Assembly (NCBI GenBank): GCA_965662045.1
Contig: CBFIGE010000001.1
Location: 62,001-126,000, forward strand
Length of the DNA stretch: 64,000 nt
Reading direction: 5' to 3'
DNA from: UBA3478 sp965662045
GTDB lineage: Bacteria > Bacteroidota > Bacteroidia > Flavobacteriales > Flavobacteriaceae
The first letter of the stretch is position 1, and every line of letters starts with the position of its first letter. The notes beneath the pieces are model-generated. The model saw only the letters and a list, made by a program, of their open reading frames with translations. It was not told the origin of the DNA and searched no databases. This document shows positions 34,131 to 43,439 of this stretch, piece after piece. Position numbers and translations under genes: made by a program.

Positions 34131-34735
34131 TGAAAAGTTTGCTGTTAATTTTTGCCAAAAATCCAGACTTAGGAAAGGTTAAAACACGATTAGCCGAAAG
34201 CATAGGCGAACAAAAAGCCTTAGAGATTTATCAAATCTTACTGAATCACACCTTTGAAATTGCATCATCTATTAATGCGGATAAAAAGGTGCTATTTACA
34301 CAACGGCTTGAAAAACTCGCTTTGTTTAAAAAATATGAATTCGGGCAAGATATTCAAATAGGAAAAGATCTCGGAGATCGAATGGGTAATGCCATTAAAA
34401 TCGGTTTTGAAAAAGGGTATCAAAAAATCGTCATCATCGGATCAGACCTTTTCGATCTGCAAACGACTGATCTTGAAAAAGCCTTTGAGGCTTTGGAATC
34501 CTTTGACGCTTGCATTGGACCCGCTGAAGACGGGGGTTATTATTTATTGGGACTATCTTTCTGGGACGAGTCGCTATTTCAAGAAAAAGCTTGGGGTACT
34601 AATCAAGTATTAGCGCAAACTTTAAAAAATGTTTCGTCTAAAAATGTGCTTTTACTAGATGAAAAAAACGATATTGACACTGTCGATGATTTAAAAAAGT
34701 CACCAAAACTTGTAGCTCTACTAAATACCCTCTGA
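34130..34735 (+). CDS. TIGR04282-type (DUF2064) glycosyltransferase-like protein
   Basis: The 201-residue cytoplasmic protein matches the DUF2064/TIGR04282 family: IFAKNPDLGKVKTRLAESIG at the N-terminus, GSDLFDLQ, and GPAEDGGYYLLGL. The fold is nucleotidyltransferase/GT-A-like, and family members are called arsenosugar-biosynthesis glycosyltransferases because of neighbourhood. The start overlaps the rhodanese stop as TGATG. No arsenite methyltransferase or ArsS-type radical SAM gene is in the window, so an arsenic role is not supported here. Confidence 0.88.
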   Translation: MKSLLLIFAKNPDLGKVKTRLAESIGEQKALEIYQILLNHTFEIASSINADKKVLFTQRLEKLALFKKYEFGQDIQIGKDLGDRMGNAIKIGFEKGYQKIVIIGSDLFDLQTTDLEKAFEALESFDACIGPAEDGGYYLLGLSFWDESLFQEKAWGTNQVLAQTLKNVSSKNVLLLDEKNDIDTVDDLKKSPKLVALLNTL

Positions 34736-34748
34736 CCAAAAACAACCG

Positions 34749-35471
34749 ATGAAAAAAGATCGAATCAGTATCATCATTCCTGTTTTAAATGAAGAGAAGA
34801 CGATTTCAAAAGTTCTTTCGTCTGTCGCGGGGTCCATTAAATCAGAAGATTTTGAACTTATCGTAGTAGACGGAGGAAGTCAAGATCAAACCAAAAAAAA
34901 ATATTTCAACCAAATTGAGAAACTTGAACTCCATTCAAAATGTACTTGGGTAGATTGTAAAAAGGGTAGAGCACATCAAATGAATGCCGGTGCACTAATT
35001 GCTAAATACAATGTGCTTTATTTTGTTCATTCAGACACTCTTCTACCAAAAGGTTTTGATAAGCACATAGTGAAGACACTACAAAAAGCACCTGCGGGCT
35101 GTTTTAGATTAAAATTTGATTCGCATGGATTTTTTTTAAAATTTTTTGCATTTTTTACACGATTTAATTATTTGATTTGCCGAGGAGGTGATCAAACCTT
35201 ATTTCTTCGTAAAGAAGTATTTGAAAACCTTTTAGGTTTTGATTCTAGGTATAAGATTTATGAAGACAACGAGTTTATATCTAGAATATACAAACAGTAT
35301 AATTTCAGCATAGCTAAAGATGTAGTTATGACTTCAGCTCGAAAGTACCGTAAAATTGGCTTTTTGAAGTTACAGTTTCATTACGCCGTGATTCACTCCT
35401 TCTATTTTTTAGGTTTCGGTCCAGAAACCTTAAAATCCCATTACAATCGCTTCATTAAATCTCAATTGTAG
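34749..35471 (+). CDS. TIGR04283-type family-2 glycosyltransferase
   Basis: The 240-residue protein is a GT2 with ISIIIPVLNEEKTI, the nucleotide-binding VVDGGSQDQT and the variant DXD region FVHSDTLLPKGF; CRGGDQTLFLRKEVF and YEDNEFISRIY complete the TIGR04283 pattern. It starts 13 bases after the preceding gene. Acceptor and donor are unknown. The C-terminus overlaps the convergent GH113-like gene by 10 bases. Confidence 0.88.
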   Translation: MKKDRISIIIPVLNEEKTISKVLSSVAGSIKSEDFELIVVDGGSQDQTKKKYFNQIEKLELHSKCTWVDCKKGRAHQMNAGALIAKYNVLYFVHSDTLLPKGFDKHIVKTLQKAPAGCFRLKFDSHGFFLKFFAFFTRFNYLICRGGDQTLFLRKEVFENLLGFDSRYKIYEDNEFISRIYKQYNFSIAKDVVMTSARKYRKIGFLKLQFHYAVIHSFYFLGFGPETLKSHYNRFIKSQL

Positions 35472-36451
35472 TACTGAGATATTATTTTTTCCACAGGTTT
35501 GTTTTGTGGGGTAAATCTGTTATCCGATGCTCCTCCTGATCGCGGATAGTCAATAAACCATTTCCAAAGAAAACCTCCAGAAAACCATGACTCATTCCAA
35601 AACACTTCAAACAGAGCCTTATACGCCTCAATTTGATTATTGAAATCTACCTCAGTTAAGGTTCTGTCCACAAGCCAAGGTTTGGCCGTTGTGTATTTCA
35701 TACTTCTATAACCGTACTCAGTAAATAATACTGGCCGAGAATTAGTGCGAGACACCTTTTTAATTCGCTCTAGCCATGGATTCCATGCCGAGATAAGTTC
35801 TTTTGAGCTTACCTCTTCTTTTTCGAGTAAAGGAAAATAGGCATCAATACCTATGTAGTCTAATTCATTCCAAAACGAAACGCCTTCAAATTCATCCCAA
35901 TTTGCGGCATAGGTTAATTCACCCGAATACAATTGACGAACTTCTTCGATTAGCGTGCAAAAAAAGTCAGGACGATTACTTGCAAAGCGCTTTAGTTCAG
36001 TTCCGATGCAGTATACTGAAGCATTGAGCTCTTCAGCTACTTGTGCAAAAGTCAAAATATAAGAACGGTAGATATCTTCAAACTTTAACCAATCCGCTTC
36101 AGTTTTCATTTCAATAGTGCCTGTAAAAATGCCTCCTCTTATCCAAATTTGAGGTTTGATCATCAACTGATAGCCCTCGGCCCTAAGCAATTCTCCGTAT
36201 TGTTTTATACCTGCTTTGGTCTCGCCAAACCATTGATTATCTCGATTAAATCTCAATACAGGACCTTGCTTATCAGGCATAAAAGCAAAAGGCATCAATG
36301 CGGCTGCGTCTGCATTAATCACAGTCAAATGTGTGAGCTGCTCTTTTTGTAATTGAGTTCTGCTTGCCACAAAACTCACACCATTGTAAAACTCCTGAGC
36401 CTGAAGACCGAAAGTAATCCAAAACAATAGTATTTGAAGTAAGATACGCAC
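35462..36451 (-). CDS. GH113-like exported glycoside hydrolase
   Basis: The 329-residue protein has a signal peptide (LLFWITFGLQAQ) and a TIM-barrel with the clan GH-A pair Glu152 (CIGTELKRF) as acid/base and Glu245 (LFTEYGYRS) as nucleophile. The pattern and length fit GH113, whose known activity is beta-1,4-mannanase. It is enclosed by glycosyltransferase genes on the opposite strand, so it may trim the glycan they build rather than a nutrient (inference). The divergent FAD-oxidoreductase gene starts 39 bases away. Confidence 0.8.
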   Translation of the reverse strand: MRILLQILLFWITFGLQAQEFYNGVSFVASRTQLQKEQLTHLTVINADAAALMPFAFMPDKQGPVLRFNRDNQWFGETKAGIKQYGELLRAEGYQLMIKPQIWIRGGIFTGTIEMKTEADWLKFEDIYRSYILTFAQVAEELNASVYCIGTELKRFASNRPDFFCTLIEEVRQLYSGELTYAANWDEFEGVSFWNELDYIGIDAYFPLLEKEEVSSKELISAWNPWLERIKKVSRTNSRPVLFTEYGYRSMKYTTAKPWLVDRTLTEVDFNNQIEAYKALFEVFWNESWFSGGFLWKWFIDYPRSGGASDNRFTPQNKPVEKIISQYYN

Positions 36452-36490
36452 CTTATAAAGTTATTATCTTTAATCCATAATCTTGGGGTA

Positions 36491-37801
36491 TTGAAAAAAT
36501 TAGTCATCATAGGAAATGGTATAGCCGGAACTACTCTAGCTCGATGGATTCGAAAGCTAAGTGACTTTGAAATTGAAATGATTTCTGATGAATCTCCTCT
36601 TTTTTACTCGAGAACAGCCTTGATGTACATCTTTATGGGAGATGTAAAACTACAGGATACATATGGCTATCCTGAGGCATTTTTTGAAAAAAACAATATA
36701 AAATTAATCCATGCTAGAGCTGAGCATATTGACACTGCTCAAAAAACCATACAACTAAAAAAAGAGGATACAACCTTTGAAACTTCTTATGATTATTTGG
36801 CCATTGCCACAGGCTCTAAACCCACATTTTACAACTGGCCCAATCAAAATGCCAAAGGAGTTCAAGGTTTTTATCATTTATATGATTTACAAGAGCTCGA
36901 AGAAAATGCTAATCATGCTAAAAACGCAGTACTGGTAGGTGGCGGATTAATTGGCATAGAGTTGGCAGAGATGCTTCAGCGAAGAGCGATTAACACTCAT
37001 TTTTTAATCAGAGAAAAATGGTATTGGAACGGTGTTTTACCTGATTGTGATGCCCAATTACTCACTTCGTATATCGCAGAAGAATGCCCAGGCTTAGCAT
37101 TAGAAACCAGTCTAGATAAAATAGAGGTCAATGCGAAAAACGAGGTCATTGGTGTTACCACAACTACTGGCGAAAGCATCGCTTGTGATCTAGTTGGCAT
37201 TGCAACCGGCGTGCATCCAAATATTGATTGGCTCAAAGAAACGCCCATTGAAACCGACAAAGGAGTGTTGATTGATGCTCATTTTGAAACCAATATCAAA
37301 GATGTTTTTGCCATAGGAGATTGTGCACAACACAAGATGCCCCCTAAAGACAGACGAAATGTTGAAGCGGTATGGTACACCGGTCGAATAATGGGAGAAA
37401 CCCTCGCGAGACACCTCTGCCTTGAACCCTCAGTTTATGCCCCAGGCCCTTGGTTCAATTCAGCTAAATTTTTTGAATTGGAATATCAAACTTATGGCCT
37501 AGTGAGCTCAGACCGAATGAAGAAAGAAAATGAAATGCATTTTCAATGTGTGCTCGACACTGCTAATCACAAATGGATTACCATTGCGCTAGACCTAGAA
37601 AACAATACTTTTTTGGGAATTAACAGTTTTGGAATTCGATTGAGGCACGAGGTGTTTGAGCAATGGCTCATCGAAAAAAAGACAAGTGATTTTATTGTAA
37701 ATAATATGACCAAAGCCTTTTTTGACTCCGAATTTTTTAAGGATTACAGTCAAGACATTCAAACGGCTTACAAAAGGTATAAAGATGAAAAAAATATTTA
37801 G
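36491..37801 (+). CDS. NAD(P)/FAD-dependent oxidoreductase (pyridine nucleotide-disulfide type)
   Basis: The start is a TTG at 36491; no ATG precedes the FAD-binding motif VIIGNGIAGTTLARWI, which needs this start. The 436-residue protein has the second Rossmann motif AVLVGGGLIGIELAEML and the FAD-binding VFAIGDCAQH, as in NirB-like and rubredoxin/ferredoxin reductases, but no CxxC redox disulfide. The C-terminal 130 residues are unlike those families. It overlaps the Fe-S membrane protein gene by 17 bases, so electrons likely pass between the two. Confidence 0.88.
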   Translation: MKKLVIIGNGIAGTTLARWIRKLSDFEIEMISDESPLFYSRTALMYIFMGDVKLQDTYGYPEAFFEKNNIKLIHARAEHIDTAQKTIQLKKEDTTFETSYDYLAIATGSKPTFYNWPNQNAKGVQGFYHLYDLQELEENANHAKNAVLVGGGLIGIELAEMLQRRAINTHFLIREKWYWNGVLPDCDAQLLTSYIAEECPGLALETSLDKIEVNAKNEVIGVTTTTGESIACDLVGIATGVHPNIDWLKETPIETDKGVLIDAHFETNIKDVFAIGDCAQHKMPPKDRRNVEAVWYTGRIMGETLARHLCLEPSVYAPGPWFNSAKFFELEYQTYGLVSSDRMKKENEMHFQCVLDTANHKWITIALDLENNTFLGINSFGIRLRHEVFEQWLIEKKTSDFIVNNMTKAFFDSEFFKDYSQDIQTAYKRYKDEKNI

Positions 37802-39266
37802 TATTCTAGGCATTATAGGTCTTGTCAGTCTGATTGTTGGCGGAATTTTATCCCTTGCGCAAACTGTGATTTTGGTTTTAAGCTTTAGCTGTATGGCATT
37901 AGGTGTTGTGGGTTATGGATATCAGCTACACAAGCACCACAAAAACGGCGTTTATCAAAATAAGCTTAGCTCAAGAGGTTTTACGGCTTGGGTCTTAGGC
38001 TTAATTTTGTGCGTCTTTTACATCTTGCTTTATTTCTACAGCTCGTATTTAGAACCAATCATTCGACTTTTTGATCCGTTCAGCTCTAATTTATCTGGAA
38101 AACCAGCTACACAATGGTTTGTATATGGTTGTCTGTATACTTTTTCTATTCTAGTCTTTGGAGTCAAGTTCTTGTTTAAATACCGAGGTAATCGCTACCA
38201 ACAACTTAGAACATTAAGTGTTATGTTTTTTCAGTTCATTTTTGCCTTTTTTCTTCCGGAGATAATGGCACGTCTTCACGGCGACATTCCTTATTACGAT
38301 TTTAAAAATATTTGGCCTTTAAACTATTACCAATTCGAGGGATGGAGAGTCAAACAATTCGTGAGCTCAGGAGGATTAGGATTAGGATTACTGCTCTTTA
38401 GCCTACTCAGTATATTTATTATCAGTCCTATCTTGACCTATAAATTTGGTAAACGCTGGTATTGCTCTTGGGTTTGCGGATGTGGAGCCCTTGCAGAAAC
38501 AGCAGGTGACAGCTTTAGACATTTGAGTGATAAATCAGTAAAAGCTTGGAAATTGGAACGCTGGCTCATTCATGTTGTTTTGGGGTTTGCCATCTTGATG
38601 ACCGTGGCAGTGGTGTACTCCTATCTAAGAAGTGACTACTCTAAATACCTCATCAGAAGGCAAGACTTTCTCTGGTTTATTTTAGCAGTGAACGGACTAC
38701 TCTTATATTATCTGCTTAAAATCAAAAAATCATTTTTAGCCAAAGATGCGCGTAATGGGATTTTACTGTATGGAATTCTTTTAGGAGGTTTTGTTTGCTA
38801 TGGTCTAATCGCAGAGCCCAAACATTTATTCTTACTTCAAAGCGAAACGCTTAGAAAATCGTATTCCTTTATGATCGGAAGTATGTTTTCTGGAGTTGTA
38901 GGGACTGGCTTTTATCCGATTTTTGGAAGCCGAGTTTGGTGCCGTTTTGGATGTCCTATGGCAGCAATCTTAGGCATGCAACAAAAGCTTTTTTCAAAAT
39001 TTAAAATAACCACAAATGGAGGTCAATGTATTTCCTGTGGAAATTGCAGCACCTACTGTGAAATGGGAATAGACGTAAAATCTTATGCCCAACGGGGCGA
39101 AAATATTGTACGATCTAGTTGCGTTGGATGTGGTATTTGCTCAGCGGTTTGTCCTAGAGGTGTACTTAAGTTAGAAAACGATTCTCACAGTGGAAAATTA
39201 AAGAATCCACTTTTTATGACAGGAAACACTTACAGTTTAAATACAGATGTCCTTAACAAAAAGTAA
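37785..39266 (+). CDS. NapH/NosR-like 4Fe-4S membrane protein
   Basis: The ATG at 37785 overlaps the previous gene by 17 bases and gives 493 residues starting with a membrane anchor; the frame has an upstream ATG at 37722 that I discount. About ten hydrophobic segments are followed by cytoplasmic Cys clusters: CSWVCGCG, CRFGCP, and two 4Fe-4S motifs CISCGNCSTYCEMG and CVGCGICSAVCPRG. NapH/NosR/RdxA-type proteins carry electrons between quinones or flavoproteins and exported reductases. No nitrate or nitrous oxide reductase is near; its partners are glycosyltransferases. Confidence 0.88.
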   Translation: MKKIFSILGIIGLVSLIVGGILSLAQTVILVLSFSCMALGVVGYGYQLHKHHKNGVYQNKLSSRGFTAWVLGLILCVFYILLYFYSSYLEPIIRLFDPFSSNLSGKPATQWFVYGCLYTFSILVFGVKFLFKYRGNRYQQLRTLSVMFFQFIFAFFLPEIMARLHGDIPYYDFKNIWPLNYYQFEGWRVKQFVSSGGLGLGLLLFSLLSIFIISPILTYKFGKRWYCSWVCGCGALAETAGDSFRHLSDKSVKAWKLERWLIHVVLGFAILMTVAVVYSYLRSDYSKYLIRRQDFLWFILAVNGLLLYYLLKIKKSFLAKDARNGILLYGILLGGFVCYGLIAEPKHLFLLQSETLRKSYSFMIGSMFSGVVGTGFYPIFGSRVWCRFGCPMAAILGMQQKLFSKFKITTNGGQCISCGNCSTYCEMGIDVKSYAQRGENIVRSSCVGCGICSAVCPRGVLKLENDSHSGKLKNPLFMTGNTYSLNTDVLNKK

Positions 39267-39954
39267 TGTAGCTGTTTGGGTCATTATACCCGCTTTTAAT
39301 GAAGAACCATCAATAGCAAAAGTTATTGCAGAAATCCCGAAAGATGTTACTGAAATAATTGTGGTCGATAACAATTCAACCGATCAAACAACATCAGTCG
39401 CTCTCAAGGCTGGAGCTACAGTAGTGCATCAAAAAAAAATGGGATATGGAAACGCTTGTCTCAAAGGAATAACACATATTGAGCCCAAAGCCAAAAATCA
39501 AGACATTGTTGTCTTTCTTGATGGAGACTACTCAGATTTTCCAGAAGAGATGCCACTTTTAATCAAACCAATAGCAGCTGAAAAGGTCGAATTTGTTATT
39601 GGGGCTCGAAGCGCCTCACTGCGATCCAAAAACTCAATGACGCCTCAACAAATTTTCGGAAATGCCTTGGCCACCACTCTGATGAGGTGGTTTTTTAAAT
39701 CAAAATTCACTGATTTAGGACCCTTTAGAGCGATCCGTTACAAGACTTTACAAAAACTTAATATGAGTGATAAAACCTATGGATGGACCGTAGAGATGCA
39801 GTTAAAAGTGCTCAAACAAGGTATAGCATACGACGAAGTCTCAGTCAGTTACAAAGACAGAATTGGTCATTCTAAAGTGTCGGGTACAGTAAAAGGCACT
39901 ATATTTGCAGGCATTAAAATCCTGGGCTGGATTTTTAAGTACAGTATAAAGTAA
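39247..39954 (+). CDS. GT2, polyprenyl-phosphate glycosyltransferase-like (DPM1 type)
   Basis: The 235-residue protein has the GT2 motifs WVIIPAFNEEPSI, VVDNNSTDQT and the metal-binding VFLDGDYSDFPEE, and the dolichol-phosphate-mannose-synthase-like end SYKDRIGHSKVSGTV. No C-terminal membrane anchor is present. It would place a sugar on a lipid phosphate carrier, consistent with a GT-C enzyme three genes on that uses such donors. It overlaps the Fe-S gene by 20 bases and precedes the next gene by 3. Confidence 0.88.
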   Translation: MSLTKSNVAVWVIIPAFNEEPSIAKVIAEIPKDVTEIIVVDNNSTDQTTSVALKAGATVVHQKKMGYGNACLKGITHIEPKAKNQDIVVFLDGDYSDFPEEMPLLIKPIAAEKVEFVIGARSASLRSKNSMTPQQIFGNALATTLMRWFFKSKFTDLGPFRAIRYKTLQKLNMSDKTYGWTVEMQLKVLKQGIAYDEVSVSYKDRIGHSKVSGTVKGTIFAGIKILGWIFKYSIK

Positions 39955-39957
39955 GCT

Positions 39958-41442
39958 ATGGAATACAATTTGTCTATTTTCGCTATCCTGATTTATACGG
40001 GATGTCTCTTGCTTATTTTTTTATACAGCTTATCGCAACTCAACCTGTTGATCAATTACCTAGGGTACAAAAAAGCAGAACAATCAGCGCCAAAATTCAA
40101 CTTGTTCGATCCCAATGAAATCCCTTATGTAACGATTCAATTACCTATTTACAATGAAAAATATGTACTTGAACGTTTGCTTAACAATATCGCTAAAATA
40201 GAATACCCACGAAATAAGCTTGAAATTCAAGTATTGGACGATTCAACAGATGATTCAATCTCAAAAACAACAAATATAATTGCTAACCTGCAGAAATCAG
40301 GCCTGGATATTGTTCACATTTGTCGCACAAATCGACAGGGCTTTAAAGCAGGTGCGCTCAAAGAAGGTCTTGAAATTGCAAAAGGAAACCTCATTGCCAT
40401 TTTTGATGCTGATTTTCTTCCTGACCCTGATTGGCTCAAAGAGACAGTACCTTATTTTAAAGACGAACAAATAGGAGCTGTGCAAACCAGATGGGGGCAC
40501 CTCAACAGAGACTACTCTATTTTAACTCAAATTCAAGCATTTGCGCTAGACGCACATTTCACCTTGGAGCAAGTAGGTAGAAGTTCTAAAGGACATTTTA
40601 TCAACTTTAATGGAACTGCTGGAATCTGGAACAAAGAATGCATTTTTGATGCAGGTAATTGGGAAGGTGACACTCTTACAGAAGATTTGGATTTAAGTTA
40701 TAGAGCCCAGCTTAAAAATTGGAAAATCAAATATCTAGAAGATGTGGAGACTCCTGCTGAATTACCAGTTGTAATTTCTGCAACGCGCTCACAACAATTT
40801 AGATGGAATAAAGGAGGTGCAGAAAACTTCAAGAAGACTGCCGTAAGAGTGTTTAGTGCTTCTCATATTTCAATGAAAACAAAATTTCATGCACTGATGC
40901 ACCTACTCAGTAGCTCAGTATTTTTATTTGTTTTCACTGTTGCACTTTTAAGTGTCCCCATGTTGTACATCAAAGCAGCCTTTCCGGAATTGGGATGGGT
41001 CTTTCAATTGACTAGTTTCTTTATCATAAGTACTATAATCTTATTTTTCTGTTACTACGCCACATATAGAACGAATCAGGGTAAAGGGATTGATAATTTT
41101 ATCGATTATTTACGTCTATTTTTCGCGTACTTCTCTGTAGCACTTGGGCTATCACTTCACAATTCGGTGGCAGTAATCGAAGGGCACCTTGGTAAGAGGA
41201 GTGAATTTGTTCGAACGCCTAAATTCAACATCAAAAGCATCAGCGATAGCTGGAAAGGAAACCAATATATTTCGAATAAACTATCACCTAAATTGATGTT
41301 CGAATTTGGTTTAATGCTTTACTTTTTGTTTGGTATGTATTCTGCCATACCTTTAAACGACTATGGTTTATTCAGTTTTCACTTAATGTTGTTTATAGGT
41401 TATGGATACGTATTCTTTGCAACCCTATTTGCAAAAGCTTAA
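39958..41442 (+). CDS. GT2, cellulose-synthase-like processive glycosyltransferase
   Basis: The 494-residue membrane protein has an N-terminal helix, the catalytic domain with DDS (94-96), DAD (150-152), TED (241-243) and the processivity motif QQFRW (279-283), then three to four membrane helices. This matches CESA/glucomannan-synthase-like enzymes that polymerise and export a beta-glycan. No BcsB or PilZ partner is present. The C-terminal 41 bases overlap the next gene. Confidence 0.88.
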   Translation: MEYNLSIFAILIYTGCLLLIFLYSLSQLNLLINYLGYKKAEQSAPKFNLFDPNEIPYVTIQLPIYNEKYVLERLLNNIAKIEYPRNKLEIQVLDDSTDDSISKTTNIIANLQKSGLDIVHICRTNRQGFKAGALKEGLEIAKGNLIAIFDADFLPDPDWLKETVPYFKDEQIGAVQTRWGHLNRDYSILTQIQAFALDAHFTLEQVGRSSKGHFINFNGTAGIWNKECIFDAGNWEGDTLTEDLDLSYRAQLKNWKIKYLEDVETPAELPVVISATRSQQFRWNKGGAENFKKTAVRVFSASHISMKTKFHALMHLLSSSVFLFVFTVALLSVPMLYIKAAFPELGWVFQLTSFFIISTIILFFCYYATYRTNQGKGIDNFIDYLRLFFAYFSVALGLSLHNSVAVIEGHLGKRSEFVRTPKFNIKSISDSWKGNQYISNKLSPKLMFEFGLMLYFLFGMYSAIPLNDYGLFSFHLMLFIGYGYVFFATLFAKA

Positions 41443-42745
41443 AGTTTATATCCCGTACTTATCGATTTTGTGTTACGCTTTTTTCGCGCATATAACACAA
41501 AGAGCAGCTCTTTTTGAATTCACTACACTCTATTTTTTAAGTTTTGCACTTTATTTATGGGCCTGCAAAACCCTTTCTTTAAGACAAATTGTAGCTTTGG
41601 GAGTCCTTTCCAGAATAATTTTTATAGGAAGCACGCCTTTATTGTCACAAGATTTCAGTCGATTTATTTGGGATGGTCATTTGATTGCAGATGGCATAAA
41701 CCCATATCAATTTACTCCAAATGAACTCATTGCACAATACAGTTCGAATAGCCTTATGAGTTCTTTGTACGAAATTATGGGAGGTTTAAGTCAAACGAAT
41801 TATTCCAATTATCCTCCTTTTAATCAATTCTTCTTTTATATAGCATCCCTCTTTAATCCTTACGAAATTGAAGTCTTACGAACTGTTATTTTTGCAGCCG
41901 ATCTGGGTGTTCTTTGGCTACTTCAAAAATTGATTAAGGGTGATAAGGCTAATCTTTGGATTGGGCTATATTTTTTAAGTCCATTGGTGATTGTCGAAGG
42001 TGTTGGAAATTTACATTTTGAAAGTGTAATGGTGTTTTTCTTTGCTTTAGCAATCTGGCTGATTCAAAAAAATAGAGCAAACTTATCTGGCTTATTTTGG
42101 TCACTTTCTGTATTTGTCAAATTGATTCCTCTGATGTTTCTACCGTTGTTTTTAAAATCTTTTAAACAAACCAAAAACTTGGGGTTTTACTTGGTATTTG
42201 GCGGCTCTTCTATCGTTTTATTATTCCCTCTTTTTCAAGGGAATGAATTTGCCAATTTTTGGGCAACACTACAATTGTGGTTTTCCAATTTCGCCTTTAA
42301 TGGGAGTTTATATAAAGTAGGGAAATTCACAGCTGAATATCTTTTTAATTATCCAGCCTATAAATTCATTAAAACTTATAGTACTTTAGTTTCGGCCATG
42401 GTCTTTTTTACCTCATTTTATCTTGGAATCAAAGACTCTTCAACCAAAAAGGCTCTTAAAAACGCACTGCTGATATTGAGTATATACTTGTTTACAACCG
42501 CCACGGTTCACCCTTGGTATATAATTACTCTTCTATTTTTATCTGTATTAAATCAACAAAAATTTGTGGTGGTTTGGAGCGCAAGTATATTTCTCAGTTA
42601 CCTGTTCTATAATGGTTACTCAGCTCAACCTTGGACCGCTTTGAGTATCACAATTTACCTGCCGGTTTTTGCCTATTTGATTTACGAAAATCAACGAATC
42701 ATTTTAAGCGTGCTGAGTTCTTGGGGCGTGAGACGTCGCCAATGA
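41402..42745 (+). CDS. GT-C mannosyltransferase-like membrane protein (DUF2029/GT87)
   Basis: The 447-residue protein has about ten to twelve hydrophobic segments and an Asp-Arg motif in the first loop (SQDFSRFIWDGHLI), with NYPPF and VEGVGNLHFE as further conserved loops, as in GT-C enzymes that use polyprenyl-phosphate sugars. It overlaps the previous gene by 41 bases, which may mean a later true start, but no good alternative is seen. Its 3' end overlaps the convergent pseudouridine-synthase gene by 55 bases. Confidence 0.85.
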   Translation: MDTYSLQPYLQKLKVYIPYLSILCYAFFAHITQRAALFEFTTLYFLSFALYLWACKTLSLRQIVALGVLSRIIFIGSTPLLSQDFSRFIWDGHLIADGINPYQFTPNELIAQYSSNSLMSSLYEIMGGLSQTNYSNYPPFNQFFFYIASLFNPYEIEVLRTVIFAADLGVLWLLQKLIKGDKANLWIGLYFLSPLVIVEGVGNLHFESVMVFFFALAIWLIQKNRANLSGLFWSLSVFVKLIPLMFLPLFLKSFKQTKNLGFYLVFGGSSIVLLFPLFQGNEFANFWATLQLWFSNFAFNGSLYKVGKFTAEYLFNYPAYKFIKTYSTLVSAMVFFTSFYLGIKDSSTKKALKNALLILSIYLFTTATVHPWYIITLLFLSVLNQQKFVVVWSASIFLSYLFYNGYSAQPWTALSITIYLPVFAYLIYENQRIILSVLSSWGVRRRQ

Positions 42746-43428
42746 CCTCGAGGTAAGTCTTTTTTGGTCAGCCCCGCAAAAACAACGCGATCTAACTTTT
42801 GAACTTCATAACCCAAATGCTCAAAAATTCTGCGTACAATTCTGTTTTTTCCCGAATGGATTTCAATTCCAACTTCTGACTTGGGGGTATTGGCGATAAA
42901 GCTTATTGCGTCAACCTGAATAGGACCATCCGAAAGGGTTAATCCTGCTTCTATTTGTTGAAGGTGATTTACCTTTAATGAAGTGTTGAGCTGTACGTGA
43001 TAAATCTTTCGCACTCCGTGTTTGGGATGGGTTAATTTGGCGGCAATATCTCCGTCATTTGTAAATAAGAGCAAGCCTGTGGTATTACGATCTAATCTTC
43101 CCACTGGAACAAGTCTATTTTTTGTAGCAGATGATATGAGTTCCATCACAGTGCGTCTTCCACGATCATCACTTGTGGTGGTAATAAAGTTTTTGGGTTT
43201 ATTAAGAAGGATATATTCCTTTTTTTCAGGAGTAATAAGTCGACCGTCAAACTCTACTTTATCTGTCGACTGCACCTTGAACCCCATTTCTGCAACCGTC
43301 TTTCCATTGACCTTTACACTTCCTGCAGCAATAAAAGTATCTGCCTCTCTTCTAGAGCAGATTCCAGCATGGGCGATATAACGATTTAATCTAATTCCGT
43401 CTTGACGGGATTTTTTGGGGGCTGGCAT
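42691..43428 (-). CDS. rluB: RsuA/RluB-family rRNA pseudouridine synthase
   Basis: The 245-residue enzyme has an N-terminal S4 RNA-binding domain (RLNRYIAHAGICSRREAD) and the synthase domain with catalytic Asp in PVGRLDRNTTGLLL and the NRIVRRIFEHLGYEV motif. Length and motifs favour RluB (23S rRNA U2605), although RluF or RluE cannot be excluded. It lies 11 bases after the prenyltransferase gene and is likely last in the run. Its last 55 bases overlap the convergent GT-C gene. Confidence 0.88.
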   Translation of the reverse strand: MPAPKKSRQDGIRLNRYIAHAGICSRREADTFIAAGSVKVNGKTVAEMGFKVQSTDKVEFDGRLITPEKKEYILLNKPKNFITTTSDDRGRRTVMELISSATKNRLVPVGRLDRNTTGLLLFTNDGDIAAKLTHPKHGVRKIYHVQLNTSLKVNHLQQIEAGLTLSDGPIQVDAISFIANTPKSEVGIEIHSGKNRIVRRIFEHLGYEVQKLDRVVFAGLTKKDLPRGHWRRLTPQELSTLKMIR

Positions 43429-43439
43429 AAAGATTTAAT

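Noticed and set aside
33618..35471. Arsenosugar biosynthesis operon
   Set aside because: Only the rhodanese and the two glycosyltransferase types are present; the arsenic methylation and radical SAM genes that define the pathway are absent from the window.
43022..43381. Plus-strand ORF of 119 codons opposite the pseudouridine synthase gene
   Set aside because: The opposite strand encodes intact S4 and catalytic motifs; this frame has none.
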